Part shown: positions 22,676 to 29,683 of the stretch, one piece after another | Layout: every line of letters starts with the position of its first letter | How positions within the stretch are numbered: the stretch's first letter is position 1 | Origin: Peptoniphilus faecalis | Lineage (GTDB): Bacteria > Bacillota > Clostridia > Tissierellales > Peptoniphilaceae | NCBI RefSeq assembly: GCF_012976305.1 | Contig: NZ_JABDSR010000015.1 | Location: 1 to 33,523 of the forward strand | Length of the DNA stretch: 33,523 nt | Direction of reading: 5' to 3' | Notes under the pieces: model-generated | Seen by the model: the letters and a program-made list of their open reading frames with translations, nothing else | Database searches by the model: none | What the model was told of the DNA's origin: nothing | Position numbers and translations under genes: made by a program

Positions 22676-24861
22676 AGAAAAAATTATTGATAGCTTCAGT
22701 TATTGCAATTTTGTTTTTAACAGCTTGCAAAAACAACAAGGATAAGGTGCTGGAAAAAGAAACTTCGAAAATTGAATTGCAGGATACTAAATTTTTAGAT
22801 GAAATGGAAAGCAAAACTATATATATTGATTACAAATTATCTAAATTCACACCAAAAGTTGCTGATTATAACATTGCTAATGATTTTAGCAATGTTGAAA
22901 ATATTTCAAACTTTGGGAATTTTACAACTAAACAAAAAGAAATGCTTTTAAAAAATGGGTTTACAATTACTAAACCAAAAAATCAAGAGAGCAATGAGTA
23001 CAGCGAAGACTCTTGGAATTACGAATTTGATCAAATTCATCAGATTTACGAAGATAATGAGTATAATTATTGGCCAAGCTTTGTAACAACTGATTCAGTA
23101 ACTCATATCTTTCATATTTTTTATGACGGATTTTTAAGAAGTTTAGAAAGGGAAGAGTTATATCCAAAATCAATTGAATTAAATAAAAATTTGCTCGTGG
23201 AAAATATTAAAATTTATGATGGGATTGAGAATAAAGAATTAAAAGACTTGCAAATTAAAAATATTGCTTTTGTGGCAACTGGACTTAAACTTTTGGGATT
23301 TGAACCTGAAAATTTGCCAGAAGAGGCAAAAGATTTAATGGATGAGGAAATTAAAAATGTAATTTCAGAAGAAATTGCAACATCTGCAATAAGTGATAGA
23401 GATGTAGATTTTTCACAACTTATAGCAAGGGGGCATTATACTCGTGATGAAAAACTAAAAAAATATTTTATGGGAACAATGTATTTTGGTCAAGTTGGAT
23501 TTTTTATTGAAAGCGATGGGGAAATGGATAAAGATAGCATTTTACAAGGTCTACTTCTAACTCACTCAATATATAGAAATCCTAAAATTTTAAAAATTTG
23601 GGAAGATTTAGTTGAACCAATAGATTTTTTAGTTGAAAGTGCAGATGATCTTTCAATAAGAGAATACGCAAGGACACTTTACGGAGTTTATGGAAAAGAT
23701 TTTGACATCAATAAATTGGATGAAGAGAAAAATTTAATGAGTGCTTATGAAGTTTTAAAGGCATATCCAGATCCAAAGATTGCAGGATTTCTTGGAAAGT
23801 CCTTTAGATATATGCCACAAAGAGCAGTCATTGATAGTGTACTTATGCAAAATGTGGTGGATATTGCAAGTGAAGATAAGCCATCTGATAGACCAATTTA
23901 TTCTGGTTTAGATTTAATGGCTGCCTTTGGAAATGAAAGGGCAAGAGATATTTTAAATAAGGATTCTTACAATTCACATTGGGATAAATATAAAGAGAGA
24001 ACTGAAGGAAATATTTTAACTGTGAATAAAATGGAAGATAAACAATGGCAAAAAAATATGTATCGTGGTTGGCTGTGGATGCTTGATGCTTACGACCAAA
24101 AATTTGGCGAGGGTTATCCAAGGTTTATGAGAAATGAAGCTTGGGAGAGAAAGGATTTAGTATCTGCTCTTGGTTCTTTTGCAGAATTAAAACACGACAC
24201 AGTCCTTTATGGCAAGGCTGTTATTGCTGAAATGGGTGGCGGAGAAGATGAAGAAATTCCAAAATCCTATGTTGAACCTAATGTGGAGCTTTATGAAAAA
24301 TTAAATTGGCTACTTGAGTTTACTAAAACAAATTTAAAAAGTCGAGAAATGTTAAGTGAAAATCTCGAAGATAAAATCAAGAGATTTCAAACTATGGTAG
24401 TAAAATTAAGAGATCTTTCTATAAAGGAACTTCAAGAGGAACCCTTTACAGAAGATGAAAATCAATATTTATTATACATTGGTGGAGAAATGGAAAGCAT
24501 CATGGTGGATTTTGTAAAATCATCTGATGAAAACCAAATTTCTTCTTGGTATGAAATAGAAAATGCTACAGACAGAAGAATGCCAGTTGTAGTTGATTTA
24601 ATGAGAATTGTAGATAATAATGTTGGACTTGTTGAGGGCGAAGTTTTTCACATAGGAACTGGAAAGCCAATGGAAATTTATGTTATTTATCCTCACGAAG
24701 GAAAACTTTACATGGGTAGAGGTGCGATTTTTTCATATTACGAATTTATAAATAAAGATCGACTAAAGGATGAAAAGTGGCAAGAGATGGTTTATAATGA
24801 TGCAACAGATTTTCCTAATTGGTACAATGATCTTGTTACAGAAGAAAAAGAAATTCCGTGA
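22666..24861 (+). CDS. DUF3160-type lipoprotein
   Basis: A 731-residue protein starting at GTG with AGGAGATGAG upstream. The N-terminus is a lipoprotein signal ending in LTAC (C21). The mature part looks like the DUF3160 family: after FTTKQKEMLLKNGFTI comes YNYWPSFVTTDSVTHIFHIFYD (pieces near residues 138-155), matching that family's 'P.FVT.D...H..H..FD' block, followed by long helical regions with RYMPQRAVIDS and later a conserved C-terminal region (MPVVVDLM.IVDNN, GRGAIFSYYEF). The family is found in bacteria and archaea, with no biochemical function known to me. The histidine/aspartate-rich block could be a metal or catalytic site, but that is speculation. It overlaps the small lipoprotein gene upstream. 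Confidence 0.75.
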   Translation: MEVKKKLLIASVIAILFLTACKNNKDKVLEKETSKIELQDTKFLDEMESKTIYIDYKLSKFTPKVADYNIANDFSNVENISNFGNFTTKQKEMLLKNGFTITKPKNQESNEYSEDSWNYEFDQIHQIYEDNEYNYWPSFVTTDSVTHIFHIFYDGFLRSLEREELYPKSIELNKNLLVENIKIYDGIENKELKDLQIKNIAFVATGLKLLGFEPENLPEEAKDLMDEEIKNVISEEIATSAISDRDVDFSQLIARGHYTRDEKLKKYFMGTMYFGQVGFFIESDGEMDKDSILQGLLLTHSIYRNPKILKIWEDLVEPIDFLVESADDLSIREYARTLYGVYGKDFDINKLDEEKNLMSAYEVLKAYPDPKIAGFLGKSFRYMPQRAVIDSVLMQNVVDIASEDKPSDRPIYSGLDLMAAFGNERARDILNKDSYNSHWDKYKERTEGNILTVNKMEDKQWQKNMYRGWLWMLDAYDQKFGEGYPRFMRNEAWERKDLVSALGSFAELKHDTVLYGKAVIAEMGGGEDEEIPKSYVEPNVELYEKLNWLLEFTKTNLKSREMLSENLEDKIKRFQTMVVKLRDLSIKELQEEPFTEDENQYLLYIGGEMESIMVDFVKSSDENQISSWYEIENATDRRMPVVVDLMRIVDNNVGLVEGEVFHIGTGKPMEIYVIYPHEGKLYMGRGAIFSYYEFINKDRLKDEKWQEMVYNDATDFPNWYNDLVTEEKEIP

Positions 24862-24864
24862 TTA

Positions 24865-24893
24865 ATTACTATTGTGATAGGGTCATTAGTAAT
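24865..24893 (+). terminator. Weak terminator after the DUF3160 gene
   Basis: ATTACTA (24865-24871) pairs with TAGTAAT (24887-24893) around a 15-base loop, followed by ATTTTAATTT. The stem is short and AT-rich, so read-through into the next operon is possible. Confidence 0.35.
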
Positions 24894-24922
24894 ATTTTAA
24901 TTTAAAAATTAAAATTAGAATT

Positions 24923-24938
24923 TAACATATGTTATAAT
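24923..24938 (+). promoter_or_regulatory. Promoter of the t6A operon with overlapping palindrome
   Basis: TGTTATAAT (24930-24938) is a perfect extended -10. A 12-bp perfect palindrome, TAACATATGTTA (24923-24934), overlaps it, a good position for a repressor operator. Confidence 0.55.
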
Positions 24939-24954
24939 ATTTTGAGGTGATAAA

Positions 24955-25488
24955 ATGTTTTTAGAATTAGTTGAAAAGAGAAGAAGTATAAGAAAGTTTA
25001 CTGACGAAGAGGTTTCTGAAGAAGATTTAAGAGAAATTTTAAATATTGCACTTCACGCTCCGACGGCAAAACATAGAAATCCAGTTAGATATATAATTAT
25101 TAGAGATAAGAAAAGACTTGAAGAGCTTTCTCATTATAAAAAAAATGGTGCAGCCTTTTTAAGGGGTGCTAATGTTGCAATTGCTGTTTTAACAGATAGA
25201 GAAATTGCACCAAACACAAATCATCAGGATGCATCTATTGCTGCAACTTTTATTTTGCTTGCTGCAGCGGATTTAGATTTAGGAGCAACTTGGGCAAATG
25301 TTGTGGATGCAAAGCACGAAAGTGGAGTTACTGCACAAAAATTTTTGCATGAATTTTTTGATTTAGAGGATAAGTTTGATGTTGAGTGTGTAATTGGAAT
25401 TGGTCATCCAGCAGAAGAAAAGTCAGAAAAAGTTCCCTTTGAATATGATGAAGTTGTATTTGAGGATCTAAATGATAAAGTTAAATAA
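24955..25488 (+). CDS. Nitroreductase-family protein
   Basis: A 177-residue FMN-dependent nitroreductase-family protein of normal length. The N-terminal ELVEKRRSIRKFTDEEV block (residues 4-20) carries the R-R-S-x-R motif that contacts FMN phosphate; APTAKHRNPVRYIII (34-48) is the 'AP...N.QP' equivalent with NP in place of QPW; the ATWAN segment near 112 and the C-terminal GIGHPAEEK are also typical. It likely reduces a quinone, nitro compound or other electron-poor substrate with NAD(P)H; which is unknown. It begins the operon holding tsaE, tsaB, rimI and tsaD and overlaps tsaE by 17 bases, though it has no known role in t6A synthesis. RBS is GAGGTGATAAA. Confidence 0.9.
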   Translation: MFLELVEKRRSIRKFTDEEVSEEDLREILNIALHAPTAKHRNPVRYIIIRDKKRLEELSHYKKNGAAFLRGANVAIAVLTDREIAPNTNHQDASIAATFILLAAADLDLGATWANVVDAKHESGVTAQKFLHEFFDLEDKFDVECVIGIGHPAEEKSEKVPFEYDEVVFEDLNDKVK

Positions 25489-25930
25489 TTTAGAAGAAAC
25501 GGAAAAATTTGGAAAATTTTTGGGCGAAAATTTGAATCCAGGAGACGTACTTTGCTTAAATGGTAATTTAGGAGCGGGAAAGACTACTCTTACAAAAAGT
25601 ATTGCTCTTGGACTTGGCATAGAGGATTATGTAACTAGCCCTACTTTTACAATAGTAAATGAATACTATGGAAGGATTAATCTATATCACATAGACACTT
25701 ATAGACTTGATGATAAAGTAGATGTGGATTATCTTGGATTTGATGAATATTTTTATTCTGATGGAGTTACAATTGTTGAGTGGGCTGAGAAAATTAAAGA
25801 TGTCCTTCCAGAAGAATACATTGAGATAAATATTTCATCAAGGGAAGATAAAAGAGAGCTTGAAATTAACTTTATTGGCAGTAGGTTTAAAAAGCTGAAG
25901 GAGAAACTATATGAAAGTTTTGGGAATTGA
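25472..25930 (+). CDS. tsaE: tRNA t6A biosynthesis ATPase TsaE
   Basis: The P-loop ATPase partner of TsaB-TsaD in making N6-threonylcarbamoyl-adenosine at position 37 of ANN-decoding tRNAs. Walker A GNLGAGKTT (K37), the switch-like TSPTFTIVNEY (about 56-66), the HIDTYRLDD block (about 73-81) and VEWAEKI are the family signatures. Length 152 is normal. In bacteria TsaE cycles ATP to reset the TsaBD complex. The start lies 17 bases inside the nitroreductase gene and the 3' end overlaps tsaB by 20 bases, which implies tight translational coupling. Confidence 0.95.
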   Translation: MIKLNNLEETEKFGKFLGENLNPGDVLCLNGNLGAGKTTLTKSIALGLGIEDYVTSPTFTIVNEYYGRINLYHIDTYRLDDKVDVDYLGFDEYFYSDGVTIVEWAEKIKDVLPEEYIEINISSREDKRELEINFIGSRFKKLKEKLYESFGN

Positions 25931-26585
25931 TACTTCCACAAAGACAACGGCCATTGGACTAATTGAAGATAATGAAGTACTTTGCGATTACAATTTAACA
26001 GGTAGAATTGCTCATTCAGAATCTGTTACAGATATGATTGAAGAAATTTTTAGAAAATTTGAATTTACCCTAGATGATGTTGATTTAATTGCGGTGGGAA
26101 TTGGCCCTGGATCCTTTACAGGACTTCGCATAGGAATAACTATTGCCAAGGTCATGGCCTTTGCCTTAGATAAAGATGTAATTGGCGTTTCTTCTCTTGT
26201 TGCAAATGGAATGTCTGATTATGGAATCGTTGCAACAATTGTGGATGCGAGACGAGGAAATGTCTATGGGTCAATAATAAGAAATGAAGAAGAACTAGAA
26301 GTGTTATTTGAAGATGAAATTCTTTCCTTTGAAAAATTTAAAGATGAATTAAATAAATACGATAAAATCACAGTTACAGGTCTTGACGGCAATAAATTTA
26401 TTGAAAAAATAAAGAGAGGAAAGCTTTCAAAAAACAAAAACATGAGGGGAGCAAATATTGCAAAGCTTGGTTTACTTGATTACGAAAAAAATGGTCCAAT
26501 GGACGCATTTAATTTAGTGCCCAATTATTTAAAAATTTCTCAGGCAGAAGCACAATATGAAAAAAATCACGAGAATAGCAAATAA
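25911..26585 (+). CDS. tsaB: tRNA t6A biosynthesis protein TsaB
   Basis: The inactive ASKHA-fold paralog that forms a heterodimer with TsaD. N-terminal GIDTSTKTTAIGLIE (residues 5-19) is the phosphate-1-like loop, and GIGPGSFTGLRIGITIAK (about 63-80) is the strongest family signature. Length 224 is typical. GAAGGAGAAACTAT gives a strong ribosome binding site inside the end of tsaE. It overlaps rimI by 29 bases, as in many Firmicutes. Confidence 0.95.
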   Translation: MKVLGIDTSTKTTAIGLIEDNEVLCDYNLTGRIAHSESVTDMIEEIFRKFEFTLDDVDLIAVGIGPGSFTGLRIGITIAKVMAFALDKDVIGVSSLVANGMSDYGIVATIVDARRGNVYGSIIRNEEELEVLFEDEILSFEKFKDELNKYDKITVTGLDGNKFIEKIKRGKLSKNKNMRGANIAKLGLLDYEKNGPMDAFNLVPNYLKISQAEAQYEKNHENSK

Positions 26586-26991
26586 AAAGGATGTAGATGC
26601 AATTTATGAAATCGAAGTAGAAAACTTTGAGTTTCCATGGTCAAAAAATTCCATAGAAAATGCAATTGTAAAAGATGATTTGCAGGATATCATAATTACT
26701 GAAGTAGATAGAAAAATCGTAGGTTATATTAGTTATATGATAGTATTTGACGAGATACACATTGCAAATGTAGCTGTAAAAAGTGAATTTCGTGGGCAAA
26801 AAATTTCTCTCGACCTCTTTGATTTTTTGACAAAGATGGCAGATGAAAAGAAACTAAAGATTACTTTAGAAGTTGAAGAAAAAAATAAAATTGCATTTAA
26901 TTTATACAGAAAATATAATTTTAAAATCTTAGGAAAAAGAAATGATTATTATGGCATTGACAGAGATGCTTATATAATGTGGAGGGAGTGA
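26557..26991 (+). CDS. rimI: Ribosomal-protein-alanine N-acetyltransferase RimI-like
   Basis: A 144-residue GNAT acetyltransferase in the place rimI normally holds between tsaB and tsaD. The N-terminus (ITRIANKKDVDAIYEIE) and WSKNSIENAI are RimI-like, and the acetyl-CoA site is VAVKSEFRGQKISLDLF (about 69-85). The loop R-G-Q-K-I-S departs from the usual R-G-x-G-x-G/A, so acetyl-CoA binding may be altered, yet the rest of the fold is intact. In E. coli the target is the N-terminus of S18; in other bacteria substrate range varies. The start, embedded in tsaB, has only GGCAGAAG upstream, so it probably relies on coupling. Confidence 0.88.
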   Translation: MKKITRIANKKDVDAIYEIEVENFEFPWSKNSIENAIVKDDLQDIIITEVDRKIVGYISYMIVFDEIHIANVAVKSEFRGQKISLDLFDFLTKMADEKKLKITLEVEEKNKIAFNLYRKYNFKILGKRNDYYGIDRDAYIMWRE

Positions 26992-26995
26992 TGAG

Positions 26996-27994
26996 ATGAA
27001 AATTTTGGCAGTAGAATCCTCATGTGATGAAACTTCAGTGGCCGTCGTGGAAGATGGCCGCAAAGTTTACTCTAATGTAATTGCATCCCAAATTGATACT
27101 CACAAAAAATTTGGCGGAGTTGTGCCTGAAATTGCATCAAGACAACATGTTGAAGCTATTAACACAGTTTTAAAGGAAGGTCTTGAGGAAGCAGGAGTAA
27201 AATTATCAGACATAGATATTATAGCAGCAACAAAGGGACCAGGACTTATTGGTGCACTTTTAGTTGGACTTAGTGCGGGAAAAGCTCTTGCACTTTCTAC
27301 AGGTAAGCCCTTTGTCGGTGTGAATCATATAGTTGGCCACGTGTGTGCAAATTATATTTCCTTTAAAGAATTGGAGCCACCCTTTGTTGGAATAATAATC
27401 TCTGGTGGACACACTTATTTAATCGAAGTAAAGGATTATGTGGATTTCACACTTCATGGCAGAACTGTGGACGATGCAGTGGGAGAAGCCTTTGATAAGG
27501 TTGCAAGATCTTTAGGGTTAGCTTATCCAGGGGGTCCAGTTATTGATTTTCTTGCAAAAAAGGGAAAAGAAACAATTGAATTTCCAAGGGTAATGATGAA
27601 GGAAGACAATTATAATTTCTCTTTTAGCGGACTTAAAACTGCTGTTTTAAATTATTTAAATAGTGCAAAACTCCGAGGAGAAGAAATAGTTGTAGAAGAT
27701 GTTTGTAAGTCCTTTCAAGAGGCAATAGTTGATGTTTTAATTGAAAAGTCCTTTAGACTTGCTAGAGAAACTAAAAGAGATAAAATTGTTCTTTGCGGAG
27801 GAGTTTCTGCAAATTCAAGAATTAGAGAAGCTTTTGAAGAAAGGGGCAAATCTGAAAATATAAAAATATTTTATCCAGATTTAAAACTTTGCACAGATAA
27901 CGCAGCAATGATTGCCTCAGCTGCATATTACGAGTACATTGGAGGCAAAGTTAATGAAAACAATTTTGCAAATCCTAATTTAGGGTTAAAATAA
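26996..27994 (+). CDS. tsaD: tRNA N6-adenosine threonylcarbamoyltransferase TsaD
   Basis: The catalytic subunit that transfers threonylcarbamoyl from TC-AMP to A37 of tRNA. The ASKHA-fold features are complete: N-terminal ILAVESSCDETS (residues 3-14), FGGVVPEIASRQH, the metal-binding H111-x3-H115 in NHIVGHVCAN, ISGGHTYL, the DDAVGEAFDKVAR loop and C-terminal VLCGGVSANSRIRE and CTDNAAMIA with the metal-binding Asp. Length 332 is typical. GGAGGGAGTGATGAG provides a strong ribosome binding site; the gene begins four bases after rimI. With tsaE and tsaB the operon supplies three of the four t6A proteins; TsaC/YwlC is not in the window. Confidence 0.97.
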   Translation: MKILAVESSCDETSVAVVEDGRKVYSNVIASQIDTHKKFGGVVPEIASRQHVEAINTVLKEGLEEAGVKLSDIDIIAATKGPGLIGALLVGLSAGKALALSTGKPFVGVNHIVGHVCANYISFKELEPPFVGIIISGGHTYLIEVKDYVDFTLHGRTVDDAVGEAFDKVARSLGLAYPGGPVIDFLAKKGKETIEFPRVMMKEDNYNFSFSGLKTAVLNYLNSAKLRGEEIVVEDVCKSFQEAIVDVLIEKSFRLARETKRDKIVLCGGVSANSRIREAFEERGKSENIKIFYPDLKLCTDNAAMIASAAYYEYIGGKVNENNFANPNLGLK

Positions 27995-28036
27995 TTTTGA
28001 TTGAGCATTTGCAAGAGCCATTATAAAAGTTTGCAA

Positions 28037-28064
28037 TATAAAAGTGCATTTCTGCACTTTTATA
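28037..28064. terminator. Bidirectional terminator between tsaD and the MCRA-like gene
   Basis: A perfect 12-bp stem: TATAAAAGTGCA (28037-28048) with TGCACTTTTATA (28053-28064), loop TTTC. TTTT follows the GC part on both strands. The stop codon of the leftward gene (28060-28062) is inside the stem. Confidence 0.8.
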
Positions 28065-29577
28065 GGTTATTAATAAATTTTAAAATTTCAATCTTAGAAA
28101 GGTTCTTTTCAAAAACTTCTAAGTGGTCAATGCCCATTATGTCATGGGCATTTTTTATGCCCTGTTGCACTAATTTTTCTATTGAATAAAGTTCTCCAAA
28201 GTCAGAATTTTTTGAAGAAATGAAAAACAAATTACAAATTTTATTTACACTTCTATTATAACTTTCACCAGGAATTTTTTTGTAGTTTTCAAAAACTGAA
28301 ATACTTACATTTTTAAGATTAAATCTAAGATCGGCATATTTTTCTTCCAAATTAAACAACTTAATAAGCTCAAAGAAAAAGTCCTCGCCATTTAATGCAT
28401 TAAAGACATTTCCAACAAAAATAGAATTTTTATTGGGATTTAAAATTTTTAAAATTACTCTATTTTCAATTATTTTTGTAGAAAGGCCAGACTTTACTTT
28501 GAAAATAAAGAAGTTGCTATCTTGTAAATTTTTTCTTAATTTATTTATAAAGGAATCATCAGAAAATTCTAAGTTTACATAGAGAATTGATGAGTCAGTA
28601 ATCTTGCCCTCGATTTCTTTATAAATATTTTGATAAGAATAATTATCTTTTGAAAAGTAAGTATTTAAAATCCTCTCAGGAATATTGGTAGTGTTTCCAA
28701 GAGCTAAATTTGACAGATATGTTGGCGATTCAATGGAAATAATGTCTTTTAAATCAGTATAAACCTCATCTACTTGTTCATTTTTTTCAAAAGTAAGCTT
28801 GTCTACATAATTATCAGTTGAACTAAAGTCTATAAATTTATAATCATCATAAAAATTAACGCCAAGTTTTTTTAAATAATCCTTAATAATTTTGTGAATT
28901 TTATCTGAATCTAGGTCAAAATAATTTGCTGAACCAATGTAATCAATTAGAGCTTCCTTTAATTCAGAGACTGGAGAAGTTGCCTTTAAGTTGTAGATGC
29001 TTGCTAAATAATAAAACAAATTTGAATCTAAAAAGTCAGAGAACAAAAAGTACTTTTCAATGGAACTTTTATCGTCAAAGTCAATGGGCGATAGGAGCAG
29101 TTTATATAATTTTTTTTTGCTATTTTCGTCTACATTATTTACATTAGAAAATTGATTTAAAGATAAATCTAAAATAATTGGTTTTTCCTTTTTTGCCATT
29201 TTTTCTAAAACATTATTTACTTCATCTTCATCTAAAATATTTTCTAGCATTTCTAAAGTATTTTTGAAATTAAATTTTGAAAACCTATTGTCAAAGGTTT
29301 CATAATTGTTTTCGCCCTCATTTATTTTTATAAATTCATTAAAGTGCTTTGTGTAAATATTTATATTAAGTGGATTTAAATTTGCATGATTAATAAGACC
29401 ATAGGCAAGGGCTAAATTGCCAAAACCATCGCCAAGTAAGTAAGCTTTTGAGTTTTCGTCACGATTTGGCATGAGAATTTTCACTTCATCATCAGAGACT
29501 TTTTTTGCAGCAAAAATAGCAGCAGAAATTGTTGCAGCTGCAATAGCTAATTTTTTAATGTCATCTTTTTTTGACAT
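28060..29577 (-). CDS. Diverged oleate hydratase (MCRA)-like protein, probably catalytically inactive
   Basis: A 505-residue protein that I first could not place. Residues 1-35 contain a short hydrophobic Ala/Ile-rich stretch. Then KAYLLGDGFGNLALAYGLI (44-62) aligns by eye with the FAD-binding start of oleate hydratases, AYIIGSGLASLAAA. Further colinear matches to my memory of that family are KLYKLLLSPIDF..SIEKYF (157-177), SDFLDSNLFYYLASIY (180-195), a GVNFYDD segment (239-245), GEDFFFELIKLFNLEE and the C-terminal GELYSIEKLVQQGIKNAHDIMGIDH. The RGGREM loop holding the catalytic Glu is missing (residues 84-100). If this is right, it is a degenerate relative, perhaps a lipid-binding protein. 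Length is somewhat short (family 570-590). The start follows GAGGTGAGATC. The gene is divergent from the M16 peptidase. Confidence 0.55.
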   Translation of the reverse strand: MSKKDDIKKLAIAAATISAAIFAAKKVSDDEVKILMPNRDENSKAYLLGDGFGNLALAYGLINHANLNPLNINIYTKHFNEFIKINEGENNYETFDNRFSKFNFKNTLEMLENILDEDEVNNVLEKMAKKEKPIILDLSLNQFSNVNNVDENSKKKLYKLLLSPIDFDDKSSIEKYFLFSDFLDSNLFYYLASIYNLKATSPVSELKEALIDYIGSANYFDLDSDKIHKIIKDYLKKLGVNFYDDYKFIDFSSTDNYVDKLTFEKNEQVDEVYTDLKDIISIESPTYLSNLALGNTTNIPERILNTYFSKDNYSYQNIYKEIEGKITDSSILYVNLEFSDDSFINKLRKNLQDSNFFIFKVKSGLSTKIIENRVILKILNPNKNSIFVGNVFNALNGEDFFFELIKLFNLEEKYADLRFNLKNVSISVFENYKKIPGESYNRSVNKICNLFFISSKNSDFGELYSIEKLVQQGIKNAHDIMGIDHLEVFEKNLSKIEILKFINNL

Positions 29578-29636
29578 GATCTCACCTCAGTTTAAGTTTA
29601 CCCAATTTTTACAATCATTAATTTATTAATTCTAAT

Positions 29637-29665
29637 TTGTTAAATTCTTTTATTACAAGTATAAT
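29637..29665 (+). promoter_or_regulatory. Promoter of the M16 peptidase/phosphatase operon
   Basis: TTGTTA (29637-29642), 17 bases, TATAAT (29660-29665), then AGGAGGG (29671-29677) and the TTG start at 29684. Confidence 0.65.
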
Positions 29666-29683
29666 AACAAAGGAGGGATTAAT

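Noticed and set aside
28001-28189. 62-codon rightward frame after tsaD
   Set aside because: It runs through the bidirectional terminator and the 3' end of the leftward gene, has no ribosome binding site, and resembles nothing.
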